The notes: generated by a model not told the origin, from the letters alone. A stretch of DNA of 64,000 nucleotides from Bacteroidota bacterium (GCA_023395395.1 JAEWZH010000021.1:62001-126000), one strand, 5' to 3'; positions 10,701-19,389 are shown, counted from the first letter of the stretch. Program-made: numbers and translations.

Positions 10701-11325
10701 ACTGCTGCGTAGCATTTCCATCCGACATCAAAACAATATACTTCTTCGTTGCTGTAGAAGTTTTCATAATCTCTCTCGCCAAATGCAAACCGCCTTGAGT
10801 GTGCGTACCCCAAATAGGCGTTAACTTATCGATTTCACTACACAAGAAGTCTGCATTCTTTGTAAAATCAGATCGTTTAAACAATTGATGATGATATGAA
10901 ACCAATGCGACACGTACGCCTTCTGTTGCAGTTCCCTTAGGTAACATCTTACGAACGAACTCTTTTCCAGCCTTTATAGCTGCAAGAAGTCTACCATTCT
11001 CCTTCATCGAAGAAGACTGGTCAATAACCATCACCACATCGACGGGCACCGTCACAGCTCCTGAAGAGATTTTCAGGGTGATATCCCAAGCGTTATGGTT
11101 CTCCCCGGGTTGGAGCTGGTTTGGTGGCACCGGAGTCGCATACTTATCCACCTCGACAGGAACTATAGGAGGAGGTGTCCGTCGAAGCGGAGTAGGCACC
11201 AAAGCCGAAGCATAATTATAGGTCGTACTGGTGTCCATTTCCCCTCTGCTCTCGGCACTCCCCCCAAGGGACAATGCCACACAGAAGAATAGGAAAGTGG
11301 TCAATAATTTTATGTTACGTTTCAT
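7741..11325 (-). CDS. mfa5: Mfa5-like fimbrial tip protein with VWA domain
   Basis: 1194 residues. A signal peptide (about 1-24, no lipobox) precedes a von Willebrand A domain (about 93-380) with a full MIDAS: D102-x-S104-x-S106, a Thr in GTHTQ (174-176) and D202. A long beta-rich middle follows. The last 65 residues (G-R-V-L-V-G-N-S ... G-M-Y-V-I-R-L-E) look like a type IX secretion C-terminal sorting domain. Size, VWA domain and place after mfa4 match P. gingivalis Mfa5, which sits at the fimbrial tip and helps assembly. Metal-dependent adhesion is inferred from the intact MIDAS. Confidence 0.88.
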   Translation of the reverse strand: MKRNIKLLTTFLFFCVALSLGGSAESRGEMDTSTTYNYASALVPTPLRRTPPPIVPVEVDKYATPVPPNQLQPGENHNAWDITLKISSGAVTVPVDVVMVIDQSSSMKENGRLLAAIKAGKEFVRKMLPKGTATEGVRVALVSYHHQLFKRSDFTKNADFLCSEIDKLTPIWGTHTQGGLHLAREIMKTSTATKKYIVLMSDGNATQQYPLNNPQMSDFIGLTGDNNNPTDLVIRGGVANPKVYVAKSNDPDVKYPSLASKVSRSDYPESKYKYGNIMDEYNFASFKGESGPLVYEPKFGKPYYYYAPTNAAINEATFAKDDGYEVFTIGYDLGSFQLAIRALELTASEPLADHFYRATPEELSGAFNNIAEKINKGVQKGAVVDLVAPGFIIKDIEDSGDVTDRVTVSQGTVSYDKDTRQLKWNTGAVLSSSDATLTYRVYTGDDDLEYNDFIINTESTKGPDIGGFDTNTDARLTYTNSNGEPNKVKVFPRPTVKPGYGVIKRRYVLVDSEDHLLKEDGSTTTVLTQAKQLKAEDYHLPVGGDHIAPKWIKLDKNIDDPENQKFAIDPSTERIQVGDEYYQLVNRSISGTSTKGTEVGIYWRKPIKTVYFAYVKVNNYWMGGTSGHENEWNLNSNWTDNRVPLPTKDVEFATADNNNGKPAKADLHLDNMPQNSTEGRVIGNLINASDKDLVITTDNQLTINGKVIDGNPAAGTIVVKSSKDVPTGTLKFANPALNANVGATVEFYSKAYDCATCGMYRRSWQYFGIPVKEADFPLNDVSGDETINQWVEPFRGDKWQKAPYTPDTKLKMFKGYEITNSSTTQPTEVYKFNGQLYVGDANVDLLYTTGVNYAGANLVGNSYTAAIHIKDALDIPLGTDKTVYLFNTGTRDQWRKLDGSTVSGYQAGRYLAVPQNTAGSGNLPDRVPSMQTFMLLKQGAGASALKIKYDKLVKNTTVNDGNGSQIVLRSTGVEPSGALPTLIIDVLGGGSADRLHIFANEGTTAGFDDGWDGRKIREAEMVQLYAIGASDDEQFAVSTLADWNNLAVGFDAPVDGKYVLEFALTSVPTGAQLVLHDQETGKSILVENGASYTFQAKQGESSTRFILSYSGSSLSTMDESSLIRVTSPETGRVLVGNSSNHDCMVFISNLQGELVRQIEVKAQQTIGVDNLSSGMYVIRLESAYMNDVRRLMID

Positions 11326-11409
11326 TTCTTGTCAATAATTAAGTCGCACATAAGATACCCCATAGAGAGACTAAAATACCTTATCTCTAAAGAGCTGTAT
11401 CATCAAATA

Positions 11410-12396
11410 CTAAATCTCAATATCATACTTATACCAATGATTTCTCTCGATCTTATCAGGGAAAGGAAGGACATAAATCTCAGGTCCAAACTCCGGTGGG
11501 GGCAACATCCCTGCATCCTCGGGATAGAGGGCAAGCTCTATCTTGGCTCCCTTACTATCTCGCTCATTGATATAGGTAATCAATTTGAGTTCTATAAGAT
11601 TGCCTCCCATCTCTCTGTATCCAAATCCGAAGTCGGGAGTCGGAGTTGCATTCAAAGTATTACTCCACTGAGACCACCCAATAAGATTAGGGAATAATGT
11701 GGAAGCAGAGCTTGTTAGATTGTCAGGCTTAGTATTGGGCTTAACAGCATAAGCCCTCTTATCCCAATCAACGAGTCGATACCTAATGGCATTGACGTCC
11801 ATGGCGTAGAACTTAGGAGTCAGCTTGATAGTCAGCTCCACTTTAGCGACAGCACGTGTTAGCTCCACAAACTTCAGCTGATAATTGGTTTTGAAATTAT
11901 GCTCCTTATTGCCTGACATGAGGATTGGGGACTTTATGTCAGGAGACCAAGGCGTAGCAATCTCCCTATAGACCGTATTCGTCAAGTCTGTGATGGAAGT
12001 CACAGCATTGAGCTTTGACTTCAATGCATTATCTACATTAGCGATGATATAGACCTTGCGCTCCCCGGCCTGACGCTGAGTGAGTTGTAAGGTGATCTTT
12101 TGCTCAGCAACGCTCCACGTACCCCCAGAGAATGTGGCACCGGAGACGTCATAGTGCTTGGGATTGGTACCATCTTTCTCAAATAATAGGAGGTATAAAT
12201 TATCTATCTTCTGCTCTGAAGCACTTCCCGGATCTGTATCCACTGCACGAGTAGAGAGGTTTCTTGTAAAGTCATTGACCCTCACGGATATGGCTATCGG
12301 AGCATCACTACCCTCGGGCTGTTCAACGCTTTTCTTAGAACATGCTCCCAACAACAAACTCAATCCAATCGTTAGATATAGTAAATTATTTCTCAT
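11410..12396 (-). CDS. mfa4: Mfa4-like accessory fimbrillin lipoprotein
   Basis: 328 residues. The lipobox LLGAC gives Cys19. The motif STRA places an Arg at position 50, where fimbrillins of this type are cut to expose the donor-strand groove. The beta-rich body carries ELTRAVAKVEL, a common fimbrillin N-terminal-domain strand. It is fourth after mfa1 and matches Mfa4 by order and size. It lies 84 bases before mfa5 and only 14 bases after the mfa3 stop. Assignment as Mfa4 rather than another minor pilin rests on synteny. Confidence 0.78.
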   Translation of the reverse strand: MRNNLLYLTIGLSLLLGACSKKSVEQPEGSDAPIAISVRVNDFTRNLSTRAVDTDPGSASEQKIDNLYLLLFEKDGTNPKHYDVSGATFSGGTWSVAEQKITLQLTQRQAGERKVYIIANVDNALKSKLNAVTSITDLTNTVYREIATPWSPDIKSPILMSGNKEHNFKTNYQLKFVELTRAVAKVELTIKLTPKFYAMDVNAIRYRLVDWDKRAYAVKPNTKPDNLTSSASTLFPNLIGWSQWSNTLNATPTPDFGFGYREMGGNLIELKLITYINERDSKGAKIELALYPEDAGMLPPPEFGPEIYVLPFPDKIERNHWYKYDIEI

Positions 12397-12410
12397 GACG
12401 CATCTTCTAA

Positions 12411-13751
12411 TTATTTTTTTTGGAATCTTTTCTCAGGTGTGGAAGCATCATTATAGTGAACATCCATATAGATCATACCGACAGGTACATCATCCTTACT
12501 AATCTTAAATGACAGTGAGGCATCCTGAGGCAAGGCTGTGAAAGAGATCTGCTTCTTATTGATATCATTGTCAAAGTAAGCATCATTAAGAGCCTTTAGA
12601 ACCACCTTGTGTGGTGCACAATTGAGCATCGTATTGCTGATAGAACCGTTACCATCCGCATCGACTTCGACGTTGTACCCGTAGCCCACATAAGTCTCTT
12701 TCTTCACCACTTGCCAAGCTTGGACGGTATAGAATATCTCGATCTGATTAGGCAAATTCTTGACCTCGTACTTATAATGATGATTCCTGAAAACACTATA
12801 CTCAGGCTTATCAACCAGCTTTCCCTCTGCATATGGGAGATATTTTCCACCTGGAATAGAGCCGTCACGAGTGATGATAGGGATATCGTACTGATTGCCC
12901 CTTTTATCTGTAATGCGGAAATAATTAATCGGCTTCCTATCACTTCCTGCCGTACTCCAATCAACTCCGTTGATCAATCGCTCTGGCATGTATGCCAGCC
13001 AGTTATTAGTCCCGGTTTTCCGCTTCATTATATGACTGGGAAGATAATCACTAGAGACTTGAGAACTCTTGAGTAGGCTGAAATTCCGATTCGCATTGAT
13101 AAGCTCAATCTTCTCCACATCGTCTACGTCCTCAGCGTCCATAATCACCTCTAGTTTCGCCACTACTCGTACGAGTTTGGCGCAATCCTCTTTGACCGTG
13201 CCGACTGTCGGCTTGAATGGAATAGGATCATAGCTAGAACCTCCTTGAGGAATGTCTTGATTCTTGTATACACGAGCCATGGGGAATCCCTTCTTATTGG
13301 TGGCTCCATCGTAGTAGTAATCAGGCAATTGAAGAAGCGTATTCATTTGGGCATCCATTTCGCTTCTATTCTTTACCCTCTCAAATGCCTCCTTCATATC
13401 CGGAAGCAGATTACCTACAAAGTAGAAGTCACGAGTGCCAGGAGTAAACTTAGATTTAAAGACAATAGTCTTGTCTCCTGTGCCAACGTTTTCCGTATAG
13501 TAATGAGCAATCTTCTTGCCCGATGGAGAGTCAAATACCAGCATGGCAAGACTATAAACATGGTCTTCATAATCAACACCATCTTTATTTATGGACTCCT
13601 CACCATTAATATGTGCAGCCCTCGTGCTGACAGACAAATAAACCACAGGTTCTCCATTATCCGGAGTCTGATTGTCTATCGCTCTTTTGCATCCCCCCCA
13701 AGAAAGCAGGATTAGGATAAAAGAGATTAACTTTATTTTATTATTCAGCAT
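12411..13751 (-). CDS. mfa3: Mfa3-like accessory fimbrillin lipoprotein
   Basis: 446 residues. The lipobox SWGGC gives Cys21, and STRA places the likely protease cleavage at Arg44. The rest is beta-rich fimbrillin fold, with KLVRVVAKLEV near 190-200. It lies between mfa2 and mfa4. In P. gingivalis, Mfa3 joins the shaft to the tip complex; the same job is inferred here from position and size. The 143-base gap before it contains a short AATATC/GATATT hairpin. Confidence 0.78.
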   Translation of the reverse strand: MLNNKIKLISFILILLSWGGCKRAIDNQTPDNGEPVVYLSVSTRAAHINGEESINKDGVDYEDHVYSLAMLVFDSPSGKKIAHYYTENVGTGDKTIVFKSKFTPGTRDFYFVGNLLPDMKEAFERVKNRSEMDAQMNTLLQLPDYYYDGATNKKGFPMARVYKNQDIPQGGSSYDPIPFKPTVGTVKEDCAKLVRVVAKLEVIMDAEDVDDVEKIELINANRNFSLLKSSQVSSDYLPSHIMKRKTGTNNWLAYMPERLINGVDWSTAGSDRKPINYFRITDKRGNQYDIPIITRDGSIPGGKYLPYAEGKLVDKPEYSVFRNHHYKYEVKNLPNQIEIFYTVQAWQVVKKETYVGYGYNVEVDADGNGSISNTMLNCAPHKVVLKALNDAYFDNDINKKQISFTALPQDASLSFKISKDDVPVGMIYMDVHYNDASTPEKRFQKK

Positions 13752-13894
13752 GCTCTACGTATTTATTATTGTAATATCGTGATGTGATATTTGACTACTA
13801 ACCTTGCCAATGGTGTTTCGACATCTATCCGCCGACCTGTATATATTCACAATCTGAGCAAACAGGATGGCTTCATATCAAGTCAGAGGTAATA

Positions 13895-14860
13895 TTACAA
13901 CTCCAACTCTATCTCGTAACTATGCACCATCCAATCATTAACGTAAATAGCCCAGCAGATATAGGTGCCACAGTTCAAACACTTATCTTTGATGACGAAC
14001 TTGACATTAAAGTCATTCATACAATCCATATTGACATTCTTATTCTTAATCAGAATACTTCCGATCAAGTCTCCCTGCCAAATAATATCTTGGGTCTTCT
14101 TATTCTTTATGGTGATCTGACTATTGTAACCCGTTTTAAGCTGCATCAGTGAGTACTGAGCGAGGAGGGATGAGTCAGTATATTTAAATTCAGATGGATA
14201 AGTGAGTATCGTCTGATTGAGTGGCATAGTCCCATTGATATTGGACACCCCGTTACCAGATTCGACCTCGACTTCAAAATCTCGAGGATTAACATCTGCA
14301 TTCTGAAGAGATTCGTGGACCTCTACCTCCACATTGATACGATTAGTATGTTCCCTCAGATTGATAGCAGTATGCTTATACATGGATCCAACCGTGGACG
14401 GATCCTCTAGAAAAACCGCAGGGCTCTCGCCTTGCCATACTTGATGACTCTTAAGTGCAACCGCTCTCTTATTCTGAGATTTGAGCGTATGCATTACATC
14501 TTGCTTGGTCGTCACTCCATTAACGAAGGAACCAAGCTCAAAATTACCATTTACCCCTGCCCACCCTATAATAGTGTAGTGTCCGTTAGAGACAGGAACC
14601 AACACTTCGTAGTCCTTGCTCAACGTCACGTTTTTCTGTGCGACTGTCGACGCCAATACGCCTTTATCGTCAAAGGCAAAGAGATATAAATCGGACACCT
14701 GACCGATAAAAGTAGAATCTACGGCACAAGGAGTCTTAGAGTAGAATTTTACATATACGCCCTGAGGGCATCCAGATAGATCATCGTAAATGATATTGCA
14801 TCCACCAAGTAGTACTCCAGCTAGAAGCACAATCATCAATAGCTTGTTTCGTAAATTCAT
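13895..14860 (-). CDS. mfa2: FimB/Mfa2-family fimbrial anchor lipoprotein
   Basis: 321 residues. The lipobox LLGGC gives Cys21. It is followed at once by the family hallmark IIYDDLSGCPQGVYVKFY. There is no STRA-type cleavage site, as expected for an anchor that keeps its lipid and stays in the outer membrane. Mfa2/FimB proteins fix the base of the fimbria and limit its length. It follows mfa1 after a 166-base gap holding a strong hairpin. Confidence 0.9.
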   Translation of the reverse strand: MNLRNKLLMIVLLAGVLLGGCNIIYDDLSGCPQGVYVKFYSKTPCAVDSTFIGQVSDLYLFAFDDKGVLASTVAQKNVTLSKDYEVLVPVSNGHYTIIGWAGVNGNFELGSFVNGVTTKQDVMHTLKSQNKRAVALKSHQVWQGESPAVFLEDPSTVGSMYKHTAINLREHTNRINVEVEVHESLQNADVNPRDFEVEVESGNGVSNINGTMPLNQTILTYPSEFKYTDSSLLAQYSLMQLKTGYNSQITIKNKKTQDIIWQGDLIGSILIKNKNVNMDCMNDFNVKFVIKDKCLNCGTYICWAIYVNDWMVHSYEIELEL

Positions 14861-14899
14861 CGCAAATAGCTTTACAATAAAACTAATAATAGAGTAAAA

Positions 14900-14946
14900 G
14901 GAGGAGGGATAACCCTGCTAACTAATGAGAGGGCATTCCCTCCTCC
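14900..14946 (-). terminator. Intercistronic hairpin after the major fimbrillin gene
   Basis: GGAGGAGGGA (14900-14909) pairs perfectly with 14937-14946, with inner CCCT/AGGG pairing, and TTTTACT follows on the minus strand. A leaky terminator or 3'-end stabiliser here would make far more mfa1 mRNA than downstream minor-subunit mRNA, which fits the needed ratio of shaft to anchor and tip proteins. Confidence 0.65.
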
Positions 14947-15026
14947 ATTACTATTTTTCTCAACTCACGATGGATTGGAACAAAGACGCCCCAAATACAT
15001 CGTCAAAATCTTACTACAATTACAAA

Positions 15027-16607
15027 TTAGATACTTAGATCTACTTCATAGGTGTGAACCTCCCATGGAAGAACTGTCACGTCTACACTCATCCAAGTCT
15101 CAGGAGTAGTCAATGGATCCTCTGGTTTGATTGGGTTATCACCTGGCTCATCAGGATTCTCTGGTTTTGGGTCTGGGTTCTTTGGATCTGGGGTATTAGG
15201 ATCCTCTGGGAATAGTGGGTTCCAGTTGGTACCAATGGTCTTGAAGCTCTTAATCTGGATGTGGTAGATATTGTTACGCACCACAGGAGAATTCATCCAG
15301 CCAGGAATCTTGTCTGGGTTCAACCATGCATAGTAAAGCACCTTACCACCTACATACCTTCTGCTCTTCTGACCTGCTACACCACCCTTATCAGGATCCT
15401 TGGCATTGGCATTAGATGAGTAGAACTTGCCATTAGTCTCACCTACATAGAAGTCAGATCCAGGAGTATAAGCGGTACCATCTGCCATCTCCTTAGGAGT
15501 GAAATTAGCTCTGATCAACACATAAACAGTATTACCCTTGGTATAACCAGAAGTTTCCTTAGTATCGCCGACTACGTGAATAGTAGGAAGTACGAACTTA
15601 CCTGCGTAAGATCTTTTATCAAGACCTAGATCGGTCACATTATCCTTTTTATAAGGGTCAAAGACTGGAACATTGGTGCCACCAAAATTAGGAGCTGGCT
15701 GATAGTTCTCGTAAAGACCTGAATAGTCGTAACCTAGGTTGCCAGTAGTAATGAATTCATCAGCAGAGAGTTTCACAGAATAACTAGGAGTGACAAAATC
15801 AGCTTTTCTCTGGAGGAAAAGACGATCCTCGCCCTGAGCCAGTACCCAATTGATGTTTGAAATAGTACCTAGGAGAGTACCGGCAGTACTCTTTACTTCA
15901 TAAGTCCCTGCTGAAGCGGTAACGATAGCGCGAGCTACAACACGAGAAACATTAACCTTGGCTCTATTCTTAGTTCCAGCAATTGCCTCCTGCTCCTTCA
16001 CGTTGTCCTCAACGGTGAGATCGCTATCAGCGTCGTTGGTCATCACAATGATATCTTTCCAATCATCCATGCTTGGACCCTCAACCTTGGCCAACTTGCT
16101 AGCAGAGGTTTCAGACTTACTTTTGTCCATACCTGAGTTTACAAGCACCATAGCCTCGGTCTTCATCTTCTTGTCAAACTCGGCAGGATCAGCCTGAGAG
16201 AGTCTAGCAGCAACCTCTGGAGTAGCGTTGATAACCGCATATACCTTCTTAGCTCCAGGAGTAGTCTTGATGGCTTTCTTTGGAGTCAATGTAATCTGAG
16301 TCGATCCATCAGGTGCTGCGGTGGTCACATCAAAGTCTCCAAGCTCAAACTGACCGGTAGCAATAGTGGACTTAGCTACGTCTACGACATAAATGTCGAT
16401 TCTCTTAATCTGATCCTTCCCAAACCACTTGCCCACATGGTTGTAGTCCTCTGGAAGAGCCCTAACATTAGGCTTTGCCATAGTAAGAGCGACACTAACG
16501 TGCGTGGAACCATCGACTATGTCAGAATTAATCTTTTCCTTCTGACAAGAAGACATCCCCATAATTAGAGCTACTGCTAGTGCCCCAATGCTAAAAATTT
16601 TCTTCAT
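15027..16607 (-). CDS. mfa1: Mfa1-family major fimbrillin
   Basis: 526 residues. The lipobox MSSC gives Cys21. The sequence NVRALPED puts the predicted trypsin-like cleavage after Arg49, the position reported for P. gingivalis Mfa1. Cleavage would remove the first strand and open the groove for the C-terminal donor strand of the next subunit; the C-terminus (VTVLPWEVHTYEV) fits that strand. Pro/Asp-rich NPDPKPENPDEP lies before it. This is the shaft subunit. It follows the DUF3868 gene by 66 bases. Confidence 0.9.
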   Translation of the reverse strand: MKKIFSIGALAVALIMGMSSCQKEKINSDIVDGSTHVSVALTMAKPNVRALPEDYNHVGKWFGKDQIKRIDIYVVDVAKSTIATGQFELGDFDVTTAAPDGSTQITLTPKKAIKTTPGAKKVYAVINATPEVAARLSQADPAEFDKKMKTEAMVLVNSGMDKSKSETSASKLAKVEGPSMDDWKDIIVMTNDADSDLTVEDNVKEQEAIAGTKNRAKVNVSRVVARAIVTASAGTYEVKSTAGTLLGTISNINWVLAQGEDRLFLQRKADFVTPSYSVKLSADEFITTGNLGYDYSGLYENYQPAPNFGGTNVPVFDPYKKDNVTDLGLDKRSYAGKFVLPTIHVVGDTKETSGYTKGNTVYVLIRANFTPKEMADGTAYTPGSDFYVGETNGKFYSSNANAKDPDKGGVAGQKSRRYVGGKVLYYAWLNPDKIPGWMNSPVVRNNIYHIQIKSFKTIGTNWNPLFPEDPNTPDPKNPDPKPENPDEPGDNPIKPEDPLTTPETWMSVDVTVLPWEVHTYEVDLSI

Positions 16608-16673
16608 TTTGTTACTTCAAATAATTTGTTAAACTTCAATATTATACTATCTCTGCAATTCTATTCCGATTTT

Positions 16674-18119
16674 TCACTTAGATATCTGCTTCAGATTGTT
16701 CTGGGCATTTTCCATATCTCCTGCAGCAATTGCCTTATTAAAGCAATCGATTGCACGATCTCTGTCTCCAAGCTTAGCATAGGCGACACCCATATTATTG
16801 AGCGCAGCTGCATTATTTGCGACTTTACTCAGGCGCTCAATAGCCGCCTGATAATTACCTCCCTCGATATCCACAGCACTGGCATTGATAATGGCAACCG
16901 GTTCGTCAGGATAAAGGCGAGTAGCGATGTCAAAGACCTCTTTAAATTCTTTGCTATCTGCGGGGTAACTCTTGGCTACAAGATACATCTCGTTAAGACT
17001 TAAGTGCTTTGGATTAACCTTGATAACCTCCTTAGCTTCTTCGACATCAAAAGCTCTTACATTGTATGCAATCACATAGTCTGTACGTCTCAAGGCCGGA
17101 TAATAACGATCCAGCAGAGTGCGATATGTCGCTCCATTGTCCAGAGCCATAATCTTGGCATCTCTTGCATCAGGATTACCGGTAGAAGCAATAATGTCAA
17201 GTACGGCCTTAGCATTAGGAAGCGAGGAGGTGCGAAGAGCCTCTTCCAGACCCTTCCAGTCCTCACCATAGCCAATAACAGACTTGATTTGCTCTCTAAG
17301 TATCCCATGAGTAGAGACCAGATAATCGACAAATGAATTGGCACGACGACCTGCCAGCTCACGGTTGTATTCAAAGTTTGCTTCCGGTGACGCATATCCC
17401 GAAACGGCAAACTCTGTAATAGTGATATCGCTATTACCTTTTACTTCACGAATTACGCGATCTACCTGATCCAGTACTCCTGCATTCTGCTTGTAACTGC
17501 GGACAATCTCATGTCTATCCACTACAAAATTAAGAGATGCAGAGTGCCTATCCTTGCGCGCCTTAACAGGCTCAACCTCTGGTGTCACGTACGAGAGGAC
17601 AAACACCGGATCCTGTAGAAATGGGGTGAGGAGCACCTTCGCATCCTCATGTACCAAGCAGTCGGCACAGCCGTGTACCGCCTCTACGAGGATTAATTCG
17701 GACTCTGTCATGTAGCTCTCATAGGGGATACGCTGAATGTAAGAGACTGACTGTCGAGTACCATTTTTGCGATCAAACTCCATCTTGGGATCCACTGCCC
17801 ATCCACGTGGAATACCTGTATCCGCCATACGGTCCAGCACAAGACTGCGTGTACGACCGGATACCTGCATGGAGGGTAGCATCTTGACAATTTCCTTAGT
17901 CCCGGATATACGGAGTGCCGGGGAGAGTAGAATCACATCATTGGAACGGATCTTAAGAGCATCCAGATTGACATTCATACCAACTATCACATGATCACCA
18001 TCTCTAGTGACACGCACATCCTCCACCTTGACTTGATTCATATACTTCTCCTGAGCCATGAGCATCTGAGGTAGAAGCATAAGCAGGAGAACCAGCGAAG
18101 TTACGGTTTTATTCATCAC
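16674..18119 (-). CDS. DUF3868/OmpA-like protein with C-terminal TPR
   Basis: 481 residues. A signal peptide (about 1-22) is followed by a DUF3868-type domain (about 25-170), an OmpA-like peptidoglycan-binding region (about 230-330, VSGYASPEANFEYNRELAGRR) and TPR-like helices (about 400-480). Genes of this kind regularly sit before fimbrillin genes in Bacteroidales and are thought to help fimbria assembly in the periplasm or outer membrane. Start may be either Met of the initial Met-Met. It ends 66 bases before mfa1 and starts 55 bases after the DUF3575 gene. Confidence 0.85.
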   Translation of the reverse strand: MMNKTVTSLVLLLMLLPQMLMAQEKYMNQVKVEDVRVTRDGDHVIVGMNVNLDALKIRSNDVILLSPALRISGTKEIVKMLPSMQVSGRTRSLVLDRMADTGIPRGWAVDPKMEFDRKNGTRQSVSYIQRIPYESYMTESELILVEAVHGCADCLVHEDAKVLLTPFLQDPVFVLSYVTPEVEPVKARKDRHSASLNFVVDRHEIVRSYKQNAGVLDQVDRVIREVKGNSDITITEFAVSGYASPEANFEYNRELAGRRANSFVDYLVSTHGILREQIKSVIGYGEDWKGLEEALRTSSLPNAKAVLDIIASTGNPDARDAKIMALDNGATYRTLLDRYYPALRRTDYVIAYNVRAFDVEEAKEVIKVNPKHLSLNEMYLVAKSYPADSKEFKEVFDIATRLYPDEPVAIINASAVDIEGGNYQAAIERLSKVANNAAALNNMGVAYAKLGDRDRAIDCFNKAIAAGDMENAQNNLKQISK

Positions 18120-18174
18120 TCTATATTTCTATATTATGTATTCTGTAATTTTTTGGGATTTACACTCCCCTTCT

Positions 18175-18762
18175 TTAGAAGACGTAAATCAAAGAGAGGG
18201 TCGATCTGGTGATACCCCAGTAGTTGTGTACCCCTTCATCTAGTTTTTGCCCACAATTAGCACATGGAAACTTTTCATAAATAATGCGCGCATAACCTCC
18301 TCCTATGGAAGCTTCCAAATTCCAATGGCGACCAAGTATCCACTGGTAACCATAGCTGAGACCGCCTCCATAGAAATACCCTTGATAGCGATTGTCCTTA
18401 AGATCTGAGAGGTTGCCGATAGGGATATTAACGCCACCTACATTGAACTGCCCGCCATGCGCATGAAGACCGAGGAAGTGCCCATTGAATGCGTCACAGA
18501 ACCAATAGCGGAACTCTGGCTGAGCTGCCCAATGCTTAAAGGTTGTCTTTTCGCCAAACTTCCATAGACTCATACCACCACCCAATTCGAGCGTAGTCTT
18601 TTTCCCTGTTCTAAATTCGAATGCTAGATTTGGTGATGTGGTAACGGCATACAATAAATTGGTCTTGACCGCCACCTTTTGTGCATCAGCTCTGCCCACA
18701 GACACCGTCAGTGCAATCAGAAGCAATAGTATAAAACTACAAATGGATTTTCCGAACTTCAT
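18175..18762 (-). CDS. DUF3575 outer-membrane protein, first gene of the fimbrial operon
   Basis: 195 residues. The signal peptide is about 1-27 (ends GRADA). The rest is an eight-strand-like beta barrel with the DUF3575 hallmark KTNLLYAVTTSPNLAFEF (about 33-50) and the C-terminal aromatic residue (V-F). DUF3575 proteins lead many Bacteroidales fimbrial operons; their role is not settled. A 440-base leader with a terminator-like hairpin separates it from the only good upstream promoter. Confidence 0.88.
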   Translation of the reverse strand: MKFGKSICSFILLLLIALTVSVGRADAQKVAVKTNLLYAVTTSPNLAFEFRTGKKTTLELGGGMSLWKFGEKTTFKHWAAQPEFRYWFCDAFNGHFLGLHAHGGQFNVGGVNIPIGNLSDLKDNRYQGYFYGGGLSYGYQWILGRHWNLEASIGGGYARIIYEKFPCANCGQKLDEGVHNYWGITRSTLSLIYVF

Positions 18763-18844
18763 AACAAATCACTAAAACTTATTTTTTCGCAGTGTCGATA
18801 TCTCTTCAAAAATTCAAACACCACATCTAATCACTCACAAGCAT

Positions 18845-18895
18845 AAAAAAAGATATCAAACACTGCTCCCTAAATACGGAACAGCATTTGATATC
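18845..18895 (-). terminator. Intrinsic terminator/attenuator in the fimbrial leader
   Basis: Arms 18852-18869 and 18878-18895 form an 18-bp stem on the minus-strand RNA with three G-U pairs and no mismatch, followed directly by seven U. The wobble pairs would be A-C mismatches on the plus strand, so the functional RNA is the minus-strand one. It lies between the promoter at 19202 and the first fimbrial gene. Confidence 0.8.
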
Positions 18896-19196
18896 AGTAT
18901 AAATCCGAAAGCTGTGGCAACGATATACGCACCACAGAGAGCCCCGAGACTACTTAGCCAAGATAAACAAGTGCATAAGTCTCTCTCTAATCATTTTTCG
19001 GCAAATAACCAAAATAAAAATGTTAAATATTCCTTGAGAACTTCCTCCTAACTTCTAACCGAATCTCCCCCTTCACTCCTCACAAACGAGAAATGTGCGC
19101 TAGAAACAAACGACACAACTCCTGCGAGTCTCCTTACCCAACGACGATCCAAAACACCTTTCTCCTCAAAAAGAGCGAGTTTGGTTATCCGACCTT
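18845..19196 (-). ncRNA. Candidate structured leader or small RNA upstream of fimbrial operon
   Basis: A consensus promoter and an intrinsic terminator bound a transcript of about 350 bases. Besides the terminator stem it can form AGAGAG-AGACT/AGTCT-CTCTCT (18936-18951 with 18978-18988) and CTGTGG/CCACAG (18912-18937), which overlap by two bases and so may compete. No family was recognised by eye. It may be a regulatory attenuator for the fimbriae or a free sRNA. Confidence 0.45.
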
Positions 19197-19201
19197 CGGG
19201 G

Positions 19202-19233
19202 CAAAGGTACACCATTATCTTTAAACTAAACAA
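19202..19233 (-). promoter_or_regulatory. Promoter of the fimbrial leader
   Basis: Minus-strand TACCTTTG (19209-19202) is a perfect TAnnTTTG box. A TTG at 19233-19231 lies 21 bases upstream of it. It points toward the fimbrial operon. Confidence 0.7.
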
Positions 19234-19362
19234 TATTTCCCTTGGAAGTTTTACGGTTATTATCTCTAAAACCTATTCCAGAAAAGGGAAATCTATAAAT
19301 CGTTAATAAAGATGAATTGAGACAATATAACATTCTTTGCTTTTTTTAGTCAAATAAAAACA

Positions 19363-19389
19363 GGGATGCGCTCACCGCAAGCGCATCCC
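19363..19389 (-). terminator. Terminator of the lipoprotein trio
   Basis: GGGATGCGCT (19363-19372) and its complement (19380-19389) form a perfect 10-bp stem with a 7-base loop. On the minus strand it is followed by TGTTTTTATTTG. It lies 34 bases after the stop of the 19423 gene. Confidence 0.85.

Noticed and set aside
13795..13890. Short AATATC/GATATT hairpin and spacer before mfa3 considered as a promoter
   Set aside because: No TAnnTTTG box with a TTG at 19-21 bases points toward mfa3.
19048..19233. 61-codon ORF upstream of the fimbrial operon
   Set aside because: Its start lies upstream of the promoter box at 19202-19209, so that promoter's transcript cannot contain it, and the sequence has no family resemblance.
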